Below are positions 34,258 through 42,405 of a stretch of DNA of 64,000 nt, piece after piece. The position numbers and the translations under genes were made by a program. The DNA is from Cryobacterium sp. SO2. GTDB lineage: Bacteria > Actinomycetota > Actinomycetes > Actinomycetales > Microbacteriaceae. The DNA is taken from assembly GCF_026151165.2 (NCBI RefSeq), contig NZ_CP117849.1, positions 3,286,001 to 3,350,000 of the forward strand. The letters are read 5' to 3'. A model generated the notes under the pieces. The model searched no databases. It was not told where the DNA came from and saw nothing but the letters and a program-made list of their open reading frames with translations. The stretch's first letter is position 1, and each line of letters opens with the position of its first letter.

Positions 34258-35136
34258 GTGAAGTCACTCAAAGCGTTCTGGTGGTCGCCTCTCAAGTCGC
34301 CGCGTCTGCTCAAGCCTGAACTGTTCGACAACCCGGCACTCTGGGTGCGGCTGGGGCTGCGCACCGGCCGTCCGCTGATGAATTTCGGTGATGAACTCAC
34401 CCGAGACGTGCTGGAATACGCGACGGGTCGCAAGGTCGTCTGGTCCGCACCGGCCCAGGCCGACGTGGTCGCCATCGGGTCGATCCTCGAGCTGTACATG
34501 CGCCGGTCCGGTCACGCCAAGATCTGGGGCACCGGACTCCGCGGTGAGATCCCCGCGCACCTGCTGCCGTCCTACCAGGCGCACGCCGACTCCATCCTCG
34601 CCGTTCGCGGACCGCACTCGCGGGCGCAGTTGGGCCTGCCGGAGGACACTCCCATCGGGGATGCCGGGTTGCTGGCCGCCGCGCTGATCGACGGCAACCG
34701 TCTGCCGAAGACCGACAAGATCGTCCTCATCCCGCACTTCCGAGTCTGGAAAACCAGCGAAGGCCGTCAGGAGATTCGAGACGCTCGACGGCTCGGCATG
34801 GAGGTCGTGCCCCCCACCATGCGCCCGCTGACTGTGATCAAGAAGGTCGCAGCGGCACGCCTCGTCTTGTCGTCCAGCCTGCACGGCGTCATCGTTGCGC
34901 ACTCCGTGGGCACGCCCACGCAGCTACTGTCCGTCAGCGACTCCGGCGTCGAGCCGCAGTTCAAGTACGGCGACTACTTCGCCTCGATGCAGCTGACCTC
35001 CACCGCCATGTCCCTGGCCTCGGCCCGGCAGGACCTCGACGGGCTTTTCGCGCTTCGGGAGGCCGAGGCTCCCGCCGCCGAACGGCGTGCGGCCGAGCTG
35101 GCCGGCTCTCTGCTCACGGCTATCGGCGGCCTGTAA
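34258..35136 (+). CDS. Polysaccharide pyruvyltransferase-like protein
   Basis: This 292-residue protein resembles the polysaccharide pyruvyltransferase family (PF04230), which puts pyruvate ketals on exopolysaccharide sugars using phosphoenolpyruvate. Family-like features are NFGDELTRDVLEY near the N-terminus, WGTGLRGEIP, AVRGPHSRAQLGLPED, and the C-terminal LVLSSSLHGVIVAHSVGTP block whose SxLHG is the most conserved part. The GTG start has AAGGAG 11 nt upstream. Some members transfer or modify other groups, so pyruvylation is probable but not certain. Confidence 0.82.
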   Translation: MKSLKAFWWSPLKSPRLLKPELFDNPALWVRLGLRTGRPLMNFGDELTRDVLEYATGRKVVWSAPAQADVVAIGSILELYMRRSGHAKIWGTGLRGEIPAHLLPSYQAHADSILAVRGPHSRAQLGLPEDTPIGDAGLLAAALIDGNRLPKTDKIVLIPHFRVWKTSEGRQEIRDARRLGMEVVPPTMRPLTVIKKVAAARLVLSSSLHGVIVAHSVGTPTQLLSVSDSGVEPQFKYGDYFASMQLTSTAMSLASARQDLDGLFALREAEAPAAERRAAELAGSLLTAIGGL

Positions 35137-35260
35137 CCGGGCCTGGGGGCGCTGAACCGGTAAACTCCGCTGGATGGCCTTTACCAGGCCGGTCCCGGGC
35201 ACCACATCGCCCTTGAGCCACACTTCGACCCACAGGTCGACGCTCGAACGAAGGAATCAC

Positions 35261-35989
35261 GTGCGAAGTCTCGTTTTCACGATTGCCCAGAACGGCTATG
35301 GATTCGCCTACAAGCGGTGCATCGAGTCGCAGAAGCAATATGCAGACTCGATCGGAGCCGCCTTCGTCAGCATCGCCCACCCGCCCCGGGTATCCGAGGC
35401 TGCGCAGAGCGCCTGGCTGAAGATCCCGATCCTGCTCGATGCCCTGAAGAGCGGCTACGACTCTGTGGCGTACATCGACTCGGACTGCGCCGTCAGCCCG
35501 GACGCACCCGACTTCAACACCGCCCTGACCGGTCTGCCCGATGGGCGCATCTACATGGCACAAGGGGCCTCCAAGCGGATCAACTCCGGCGTGATCATCG
35601 CCGGCGCCGGCGCCCCGGCCATCCCGTTCCTGGAACAGGTGATGGGCAGCATCACCAGCGAGATCCCCGAAGACGATCGTCGAAGCCTGAAGTTCGAGAA
35701 CGGCAACGTCATCTACTGCGCCAGGATCAGCGGCGCGGTCGACGACCTGCCCGTCGTCTGGAACAACACCTACGACCCCGCCCTGCGCGACTTCATCCGC
35801 CACTACACCGGGTCCCTCCGCGCCGAGTACCAGCGTCCCTTCCTCAGCGACGCCTGGTACCGCCTGTTGCGGAAGACGGTGTACCACCAGCCCCCGGCGC
35901 CGACGTCCCGCGACGCGGAGTTCGTCGAGCGCCTGCGCGGCCTCACCACGCAGGTCATCAACAAATACCCGCTCCTGACCACGCCGTAA
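35261..35989 (+). CDS. Glycosyltransferase-like protein with DSDC motif
   Basis: This 242-residue protein lacks a signal peptide. VAYIDSDCAVS (~67-77) resembles the DxD metal-binding site of GT-A enzymes of the GT8 or GMA12/MNN10 kind, and RINSGVIIAGAG and VVWNNTYDP fit that fold. The start is the GTG at 35261, with AAGGAA just upstream; the frame stays open to 35174 but the extra residues are low quality. It lies between the pyruvyltransferase and flippase genes on the same strand. The donor and acceptor are unknown. Confidence 0.72.
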   Translation: MRSLVFTIAQNGYGFAYKRCIESQKQYADSIGAAFVSIAHPPRVSEAAQSAWLKIPILLDALKSGYDSVAYIDSDCAVSPDAPDFNTALTGLPDGRIYMAQGASKRINSGVIIAGAGAPAIPFLEQVMGSITSEIPEDDRRSLKFENGNVIYCARISGAVDDLPVVWNNTYDPALRDFIRHYTGSLRAEYQRPFLSDAWYRLLRKTVYHQPPAPTSRDAEFVERLRGLTTQVINKYPLLTTP

Positions 35990-36023
35990 CCGGCCGTCGC
36001 CCAAGGCCATAAGGGGTCAGCTC

Positions 36024-37475
36024 ATCGTCGATACACTGCGCAAAGACGCAACCAAATCAGTTTCCTGGTCCATCGTCGACAAGTGGGGCGCGCGCGGCAC
36101 GACCCTCGTCGTCCTCGTCGTCCTGGGCCGGCTGCTCTCCCCGGAAGACTTCGGTCTGGTCGCCCTCGCCACGACGGTGCTGGCGTTGGCCACGGTCTTC
36201 GTCGACTCCGGATTCGGCCGGGCGCTGATCCAGCGTGAAACCATCACGAACAAGCACCGGGATACGGCGTTCTGGACCTCCATCGCCATCGGCGTCGTCC
36301 TGGCAGCGGCCATCGCCCTGGCCGCGCAACCCATTGAGCAGCTCTTCGGCACACCGGGCCTGGCTCCAGTGGCGGCCTGCCTGGGCCTGACGCTGATGAT
36401 CAACGCGCTCTCGGTGACGCAGGCGTCGCTCCTCGAGCGCGATTTCAAGTTCAAGTCGCTGGCCATCCGGCGCCTCACCGCGACCACCATCGGCGGGGCC
36501 GCGGCGATCATCGCCGCACTGTCGGGGCTGGGAGTCTGGAGCCTCGTCATTCAGAGCGTGGTCAGCGCGACGGCCGGCGCCATCGCCCTGTGGGCGGTCA
36601 GTGACTGGCGGCCTGGGTTCGCGATCTCGGCTCAGGCCTTCCGCGACCTGTGGCGGGTCGGCTTCAGCATCGTCGGCATCGAGCTGGTCGGCTACCTCAA
36701 CTCCCAGGCGGATCGCCTGCTCATCGGCCTCTACCTCAGCACCGAGGCGCTCGGCTACTACTACATGGCGATGAACATCATCGCGATCCTCATCGAACTG
36801 TTCTCGTCGGTGTTCTCCAACGTGAGCCTGGCCGCTTTCTCGCGCCTGCAGGGCGACCCGGCGCGCCTCCGCACCTGGTTCTACAAGCTCACCCGGGTCA
36901 CCGCGACGGCGGCGATCCCGATCTTCGGCCTCACCGCGGTGCTCGCGCCGCTGGCCATCCCGATCGTCCTCGGCGCACAGTGGACGCTGGCCGTGCCCAT
37001 CCTGCAGGTCCTTACCCTGCTGGGCGCGCTCAACGCGATCCTCTACTTCGACCGCAGTGTGCTGATCGCCTCCGGGCACGCCAAATCGGCGTTCTACCTC
37101 ACCCTGGGCCAGACCGTGTTCGGTGTGCTGCTGGTCCTGGTCGGCGTGAACTGGGGCGTCATGGGCGTGGCAGCGGCCGTCGTGGCTCGCCAGTACCTGT
37201 ACTGGCCCGTGCGCATGCTGGTGCTCAAGCGCCAGATCGGCTTGAAGGTGTCGAGATACCTGGGCGCCTGGGCCGTACCGTTCTTCGTGACCGTGGTCGG
37301 CGTCGGCGCCGGCTTCGCCCTCAACGCGCTGTGGCCCGCACTGTCGGACTTCCCCTGGGTGAAGATGGCCGTCGACCTTGTCGTGGTCGCCGCCATCATC
37401 GCCGGCGGAACGCTTCTAGTGTCGCGTTCGACGGTGAAGGACGTGCTTTCCGTTCTTAAGAGTCGGGCGAGGTAG
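36024..37475 (+). CDS. Wzx-type polysaccharide flippase, apparent ATC start
   Basis: This membrane transporter of the MOP/PST superfamily moves the lipid-linked repeat unit across the membrane. With the start proposed here it has ~483 residues and 12-14 hydrophobic segments. The first in-frame ATG/GTG/TTG is the GTG at 36177, but starting there removes the conserved first part of the family (VSWSIVDKWGARGTTLVVLV, then GRLLSPEDFGLVALAT). AAGGGG at 36011-36016 lies exactly 7 nt before an ATC codon at 36024, so an ATC start is the best reading; CTG at 36036 is another. The 3' end overlaps the convergent polymerase gene by 60 bp. Confidence 0.85.
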   Translation: MVDTLRKDATKSVSWSIVDKWGARGTTLVVLVVLGRLLSPEDFGLVALATTVLALATVFVDSGFGRALIQRETITNKHRDTAFWTSIAIGVVLAAAIALAAQPIEQLFGTPGLAPVAACLGLTLMINALSVTQASLLERDFKFKSLAIRRLTATTIGGAAAIIAALSGLGVWSLVIQSVVSATAGAIALWAVSDWRPGFAISAQAFRDLWRVGFSIVGIELVGYLNSQADRLLIGLYLSTEALGYYYMAMNIIAILIELFSSVFSNVSLAAFSRLQGDPARLRTWFYKLTRVTATAAIPIFGLTAVLAPLAIPIVLGAQWTLAVPILQVLTLLGALNAILYFDRSVLIASGHAKSAFYLTLGQTVFGVLLVLVGVNWGVMGVAAAVVARQYLYWPVRMLVLKRQIGLKVSRYLGAWAVPFFVTVVGVGAGFALNALWPALSDFPWVKMAVDLVVVAAIIAGGTLLVSRSTVKDVLSVLKSRAR

Positions 37476-38807
37476 CCGGGGCAGGTTCCAACCGCGTCCC
37501 GCCCGGTGTGCGAAGACCGCGTCGTTGAACCGGCGCAGCCCTGACGGCACCGTTCGGCTGGTGACCAACTGGGTCAGCAGGGTGAAGATGACGAGCAGGC
37601 CGAGGACCATCACGGTCACGGCGGACACGTTGATGACGTAGTAGGCGAGTCCGCCCTTGAGCAGCCAGGTGTAGATGCCGTACACGGTGACCGCACGCAG
37701 GAACAGGCCGAGCGGATTGATGCTCCGGCTGTGCAGAAGCTGCAGGACGATGCCTACCAGGAGCGTGACGATGATGGCGATCGGCAGCCCGAACGAGAAG
37801 ATGAGCTCGGGGAACCCGCCCACCGTCACCGGGGTGGTCCAGGCGTCACTGGCGGGATTGGCGTTGATGATCTTGGCCGACACCGCTCGCTCGAGCGAAT
37901 ACTGGCCGGTCATGTCCGCCCCGGTGTATTTCTGGATGTAGTACCAGAAATCGCTCAGGACGCCCGTGTTCAGTGTGCCGGCGACGTTGTGCTCAATGGC
38001 GAACTGTTTCGGCTCGGCCCCGACCAGGGTGACCCGATCGATCAGCTGGCGCCAGAGCGGCACGTCGCTCTTCTGATAGCTCGAATAGGTCGTGGCCACC
38101 AACAGCCCGAAGACCACGGGCACGCACAGCAGCAACCAGTACCTGGCCACCAGCTGTCCGACCTTGACGCGGGCGCCGGTGATGACGATGGCGGCGATGA
38201 TGCCGGTGACGGCCATGGCCAACAGACCGCTCTTGAACCCGGACAACAGTGACGTGAGGATGTAGAACCCCGTCGCCACCCACCAGGCCGGATAGTCGCG
38301 CCAGCGGTAGCCGTGCGCTTGGGCCGAAGCCGTGGCGAGCATCCAGCTCAGCGGGACGCCGTAGAGGTACATGCGGCCGGGGATGCCGAAGAATCCGGAC
38401 GAGGTGAAGTCGAAGCGTTCGACCTCGATGGAATCCGCGAACAGCGGGATGCCGCTCGCGATCAAGTGGTACAGCGCCATCAGGCCGACGGTCCAGACCA
38501 CGAGGCTCACCGCGGTATCCGGCATCCGGAAGATCTGCGGCATCGGAGGCAGCGCCCGAGAGGGGAGCACCCGTTTGATCGCTGGACGGAGGTACCCCCC
38601 GGCGACGAAACCGACGAGGATCGCGACGACGCAGGCCGTGTAGGCGATCACGGTCGACCATTCGGCGATGCCGTCCCTGGCGTACAGGGCCAGACCGGTC
38701 GCGGCTCCGGCGAAGTTGTAGACCAGGAACAACATCACGGTCACTCGCACGCGTACCAGGATGATCGCCAGGAGCACCACTCCGACGATCGCAGCCACTA
38801 GCTCCAT
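37416..38807 (-). CDS. Candidate polysaccharide polymerase (Wzy/O-antigen ligase-like)
   Basis: This is a ~463-residue integral membrane protein with about eleven hydrophobic segments and a large external loop after SGFKSGLLAMAVTGIIAAIV. The C-terminal ~35 residues are basic and cytoplasmic (FNDAVFAHRAGRGWN and on). There is no strict signature motif, but topology, length and location between flippase and glycosyltransferases fit Wzy-type polymerases. The start at 38807 is preceded by GGTGG; the frame runs open to 38915, overlapping the upstream glycosyltransferase, but without family-like sequence. Confidence 0.68.
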   Translation of the reverse strand: MELVAAIVGVVLLAIILVRVRVTVMLFLVYNFAGAATGLALYARDGIAEWSTVIAYTACVVAILVGFVAGGYLRPAIKRVLPSRALPPMPQIFRMPDTAVSLVVWTVGLMALYHLIASGIPLFADSIEVERFDFTSSGFFGIPGRMYLYGVPLSWMLATASAQAHGYRWRDYPAWWVATGFYILTSLLSGFKSGLLAMAVTGIIAAIVITGARVKVGQLVARYWLLLCVPVVFGLLVATTYSSYQKSDVPLWRQLIDRVTLVGAEPKQFAIEHNVAGTLNTGVLSDFWYYIQKYTGADMTGQYSLERAVSAKIINANPASDAWTTPVTVGGFPELIFSFGLPIAIIVTLLVGIVLQLLHSRSINPLGLFLRAVTVYGIYTWLLKGGLAYYVINVSAVTVMVLGLLVIFTLLTQLVTSRTVPSGLRRFNDAVFAHRAGRGWNLPRLPRPTLKNGKHVLHRRTRH

Positions 38808-38835
38808 GACGGCCACCGTTCGTTTGTAATCGACC

Positions 38836-39777
38836 TCATCGGTTCGTACCTGCCCGCCAGGTGAAGCCCTGCGCGATGCCGGACCACACGGCCTTGGCCG
38901 AGGGGAACCCGGCAACCGCCAGCACCTTCAACGACCAGAGCAAACGGGCGCCGACGACCATCGGGAGGTATCGCGTCAAGCTGCGGTGCTTGCGAAAGAG
39001 GATGACCCGGCTGCGCGTGCCGTGCAGATAGGTGGCCAGGGACTTCTCGGTCATCGAGTCGCCGGAGCCGGTGGTGAGGCCGCCGGAGTGGCGCAGGAGG
39101 ACGGAGTCGATGGTGCCGACCGTGACAGCCGGATCGGCGGCCGTTGCCCGCAGCATCAGGTCCACCTCTTCCGAGTAGAGGAAGTAGTCCTCGCTCAGCC
39201 CGCCGAGCCGCTCCCAGTGCTCCCGAGCGACCGCCAGGAAATGCCCGGTCGGGTAGGTGAGCTCCGCGGGCGTCGGCGGCTGGTCAAGCGCGATCTGTCG
39301 CGACTGGCCGCTTCGCCTGTCGATGGCGCCCAGGCCGGAGTAGGTGATGCCGCCCGTGACGGTGCGCACCCCGAAGAGGGTGGCGGGCTGAGCCCGGCTC
39401 GCGGCGACGAGTGTCGCCAAGGAGCCCTCCGCCAGTTCAACATCGGGGTTGGCGACCACAACGACATCCACGGCGGACGCAACGTCGGCCAGCAGCGACC
39501 AGGCGAGGTTGTTGCCGCCGGCGTAGCCGCGATTGGTGTCGGAGGCCGTCGCGCGCACCAGGAGTGGGGAGTCGGCCGGTTGCAGCACGGCGTCGCTGAG
39601 CCGACGGAACTCGATCGGGTCGCAGCTGTTGTCAACCACCGAGACATGTACGACGCAGTCCCCGGCGTGAGCGGCCAGGGACGCGAGCAGCAGGGCGACG
39701 GCGTCGGCGCTGAAGTAGTTGACGACAAGGACGCCGACAATGCCCGGCTCGTTGGCGCTGGGAGGAACAGACGCCAC
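38836..39777 (-). CDS. GT2-family glycosyltransferase (rhamnosyltransferase-like)
   Basis: This 313-residue GT-A fold protein shows VGVLVVNYFSADAVALLLAS at the N-terminus, TNRGYAGGNNLAWSLL, and VVVANPDVELAEGSL, where NPD replaces the classic DxD as in many rhamnosyl- and related GT2 enzymes. FFLYSEEVDLMLRA-type EEVD residues (YSEEVDLMLR) follow. The GTG start has GGGGAG 8 nt upstream. It lies just upstream of, and is probably co-transcribed with, the candidate polymerase. Confidence 0.88.
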   Translation of the reverse strand: MASVPPSANEPGIVGVLVVNYFSADAVALLLASLAAHAGDCVVHVSVVDNSCDPIEFRRLSDAVLQPADSPLLVRATASDTNRGYAGGNNLAWSLLADVASAVDVVVVANPDVELAEGSLATLVAASRAQPATLFGVRTVTGGITYSGLGAIDRRSGQSRQIALDQPPTPAELTYPTGHFLAVAREHWERLGGLSEDYFLYSEEVDLMLRATAADPAVTVGTIDSVLLRHSGGLTTGSGDSMTEKSLATYLHGTRSRVILFRKHRSLTRYLPMVVGARLLWSLKVLAVAGFPSAKAVWSGIAQGFTWRAGTNR

Positions 39778-39999
39778 TAGACGAGCTCCCCGAAGACTGC
39801 CGTCGTGCGGCTGGAACGTTCGTTGTATGCCTGCATTAGACCCCTCTCTATGCCGGCCAGAGTCCGACGCACATGGTTCTGCGCCGAAGGCGACGAACCT
39901 CTATGATCCCATAATCGGCCGCCCAGGCCTGACCGCCGCGCATTCTGCGTGCCGCATCAGGCCTTTTCCCAGCAAGCGGATCCGCATCCACACAGACGG

Positions 40000-40037
40000 G
40001 TGAGGCCCGTCGGCTCCGCAGAGCGGCCGGGCCTCAC
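40000..40037 (-). terminator. Hairpin after the NPCBM-like gene
   Basis: GTGAGGCCCG (40000-40009) pairs perfectly with CGGGCCTCAC (40028-40037), with an inner GGCTC/GAGC pairing. It lies 17 bp after the stop of the minus-strand gene at 40055. Only a weak T content follows. Confidence 0.6.
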
Positions 40038-40054
40038 CGGATGTGCGCGTGCAG

Positions 40055-40843
40055 TTACGGCATTCCCGAGCAGAGGATGCGCGCATTGCCGAAGACCACT
40101 GTCGGGTTGCCTGCCACTGGGCGCGCGCCCACTGTCAGCCTGAACGCCCCGCGGGTGTCCAATTGGATGGCTCGGCCGTTGCCCACACCGATCGCGCTGG
40201 CCCAGACCTTCTCGGCGCCGTCAAGATCGGTGAAGAAGAGGGCCTTCGCTCCGCTGGAGGTCGTGTTGTCCAGACCTATCCCGGAAATGAAGCTGGAGCA
40301 CTTGTAGGAGAGGTTGTAGACAGAGGTGCCCTCGCCCCACCACACGCCTCCGGTCAGCCCCTTGGTGTAGGTCTTGCCGCCCACGTTCGCCGTGGTGAAG
40401 TCATAGAGGTCATGACTCACCGCGTCGAGGTCGTCAAGATACAGCCATTTCGACACTGTTGTCGACAGCGTCGCCGACTTGTAGGAGAAAGTACCGGTAT
40501 ACACGGCCCGCCACTTGTTGGCGCCCATCCCGGCCGCCTTACCCTTCACTGAGAAGGTGGCCTTGGAGCTCACCGTGGCCGCCCCGACCGACACCCAGGC
40601 ACTTTTCCCCTGGTCCATCCGCTGCAGGGTGATCTTCCGGCCCCGAAGCTGCGGAGACACGGTTCCGCTGAACGACACGTTGTCCCCCGTCACCGTCTGC
40701 GAGCTACCGACCCTGGTGAGCTTGATCGAGATCTTCGGTGCGGTTGCGGCGTTGGCCGGCGCGATTCCGCCCAGGACGAGGCCGAGTGCGACGACGAGTG
40801 CCGATCCGCTCAGAGCGATCTTTCGAGTCCATCTATGGTTCAT
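40055..40843 (-). CDS. Secreted protein with Ig-like and NPCBM-like domains
   Basis: This 262-residue exported protein has a clear signal peptide ending ANAATA (~residue 34). Residues ~37-120 look like an Ig-like sandwich (VTGDNVSFSGTVSPQLRGRK). Residues ~130-260 resemble NPCBM carbohydrate-binding modules: VGGKTYTKGL, CSSFISGIGLDNTTSSGAKA and RAIQLDTRGAFRLTVGA are placed as in that family. AAGGGGGAACA precedes the ATG at 40843. It may bind the polysaccharide made nearby; no catalytic residues are seen. Confidence 0.68.
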   Translation of the reverse strand: MNHRWTRKIALSGSALVVALGLVLGGIAPANAATAPKISIKLTRVGSSQTVTGDNVSFSGTVSPQLRGRKITLQRMDQGKSAWVSVGAATVSSKATFSVKGKAAGMGANKWRAVYTGTFSYKSATLSTTVSKWLYLDDLDAVSHDLYDFTTANVGGKTYTKGLTGGVWWGEGTSVYNLSYKCSSFISGIGLDNTTSSGAKALFFTDLDGAEKVWASAIGVGNGRAIQLDTRGAFRLTVGARPVAGNPTVVFGNARILCSGMP

Positions 40844-40993
40844 TGTTCCCCCTTGGCGTGGGGGCCCGTCACTGGCATCCCGTCCGGGTGACGGGGCTTC
40901 CCCGCTCGGAATATATTGCACGTCTGTGCGACGGCGGCAGCCCCCGTTCCCGGGCCGACGCCCTCCCCAACGGGGACATCCCCCGGCGGGCAA

Positions 40994-40999
40994 TAGTCT
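40994..40999 (+). promoter_or_regulatory. -10 element of the ugd leaderless promoter
   Basis: TAGTCT lies 7 nt before an ATG at 41007, so transcription should begin at that ATG. A -35 match is not evident. Confidence 0.45.
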
Positions 41000-41006
41000 T
41001 GTGCCT

Positions 41007-41024
41007 ATGGACTACAGCGCATGA
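41007..41024 (+). CDS. Five-codon leader ORF coupled to ugd
   Basis: The ATG at 41007 opens an ORF reading Met-Asp-Tyr-Ser-Ala and a TGA whose bases overlap the ugd ATG (ATGA at 41021-41024). A GTG at 41001 is in the same frame. ugd itself has no usable ribosome-binding site. The arrangement suggests that a leaderless ribosome translates the mini-ORF and reinitiates at ugd. The peptide sequence itself has no recognisable function. Confidence 0.4.
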   Translation: MDYSA

Positions 41025-42334
41025 AGCTATCGGTAATCGGATGCGGCTATCTCGGGGCGGTGCACGCGTCGGCCATGGTGGAGCTCGGCCATGACGTCGT
41101 GGGCATCGACGTGGACGCCGACAAGATCGCCCAACTGGCTCAGGGCAAGCCGCCGTTCTTCGAACCAGGCCTCTCCGAGATCCTCACCAAGGCCACGGCC
41201 ACCGGGCGTCTGCGCTTCAGCACAGACATCGCCGACGCCGCGGGCGCCCAGGTGCACTTCGTCGGCGTCGGCACGCCGCAGAAGGCCGGCAGCCACGCTG
41301 CCGACCTCACCTACGTGGATGCCGCGATCACCGGCCTCATCCCCCACCTGGCCGAGGGCGACCTGGTCGTGGGAAAGAGCACGGTGCCCGTGGGCACAGC
41401 GGCCAGGCTCGCCAGCCTGATCACGGACTCCGGCAGCGGCGCCTCGTTGGTCTGGAACCCTGAGTTCCTGCGCGAGGGTTTCGCCGTGCAGGACACCATC
41501 AGCCCCGACCGGCTGGTTTACGGAGTCGCTCCCGGTGCCGTCGGCGAACGTTCCGTCGCTCTGCTCAACGAGGTGTATGCGGCCGCGATCGATGCGGGCA
41601 CCCCGCTCGTGGTGACGGACTATGCCACCGCGGAACTCGTCAAGGTCGCCGCCAACGCGTTCCTCGCCACCAAGATCAGCTTCATCAACGCCATGGCCGA
41701 GATCGCCGAAGTCACCGGAGCCGACGTGACTCAGCTGGCCGACGCCATCGGATTCGACGCCCGCATCGGCCGCCGCTTCCTCAACGCCGGTGTCGGCTTC
41801 GGCGGCGGCTGCCTGCCCAAGGACATCCGCGCGTTCACCGCCCGCGCCGAGGAGCTCGGCCGGGGCGACTCGGTTGCCTTCCTCAAAGAGGTCGATGCCA
41901 TCAACCTCCGCCGACGAAGCCATGTTGTCGACCTGGCCACCGCTGCCCTGGGCGAGAGCCTGCACGACGGCAAGGTCGCGGTTCTGGGCCTGAGCTTCAA
42001 GCCGCACTCCGACGATGTGCGTGACTCCCCCGCCCTCGACGTGGCCGTTCAGCTGCACGGGCTGGGTGCCGACGTGGTGGCGAACGACCCCAAATCGATC
42101 AAGAACGCACAGGCGAAGCATCCCCAGCTGCGCTACGAGTCGGACATCGAGCAGACCCTGCAGGGCGCGGACCTCGTGGTGCTCGTCACCGAGTGGCCCG
42201 AGTTCGTAAACATCGACCCGGTCTGGGCCGCCACCCTGGTGAAGACCCGCACGATCATCGACGGCCGCAATGCCCTCGACGCCGCCGCCTGGCGCGCCGC
42301 GGGCTGGACCTACACCGGCATGGGTCGCCCTTAG
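41021..42334 (+). CDS. ugd: UDP-glucose 6-dehydrogenase
   Basis: This 437-residue cytosolic enzyme oxidises UDP-glucose to UDP-glucuronate with two NAD+, supplying an acidic sugar for the polysaccharide. The N-terminal Rossmann motif is GCGYLGAVHA; KSTVPVGTA and NPEFLREGFAV follow, and the catalytic Cys264 is in GGGCLPKDIRAF. The C-terminal domain has LGLSFKPHSDDVRDSPAL, which is diagnostic. The start is the ATG overlapping the leader mini-ORF. UDP-N-acetylmannosamine dehydrogenase is a related alternative but the motifs favour UDP-glucose. Confidence 0.93.
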   Translation: MKLSVIGCGYLGAVHASAMVELGHDVVGIDVDADKIAQLAQGKPPFFEPGLSEILTKATATGRLRFSTDIADAAGAQVHFVGVGTPQKAGSHAADLTYVDAAITGLIPHLAEGDLVVGKSTVPVGTAARLASLITDSGSGASLVWNPEFLREGFAVQDTISPDRLVYGVAPGAVGERSVALLNEVYAAAIDAGTPLVVTDYATAELVKVAANAFLATKISFINAMAEIAEVTGADVTQLADAIGFDARIGRRFLNAGVGFGGGCLPKDIRAFTARAEELGRGDSVAFLKEVDAINLRRRSHVVDLATAALGESLHDGKVAVLGLSFKPHSDDVRDSPALDVAVQLHGLGADVVANDPKSIKNAQAKHPQLRYESDIEQTLQGADLVVLVTEWPEFVNIDPVWAATLVKTRTIIDGRNALDAAAWRAAGWTYTGMGRP

Positions 42335-42347
42335 GCACATCAACAAA

Positions 42348-42390
42348 GACACCGGCTCGGATGCGCAGATCACGCATCCCGGCCGGTGTC
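42348..42390. terminator. Bidirectional terminator between ugd and the antitoxin-like gene
   Basis: GACACCGGC (42348-42356) pairs with GCCGGTGTC (42382-42390), and inside it GGATGCG pairs with CGCATCC. ATTCGTTAA follows on the plus strand. It lies between convergent genes. Confidence 0.75.
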
Positions 42391-42405
42391 ATTCGTTAAG
42401 TCGAC

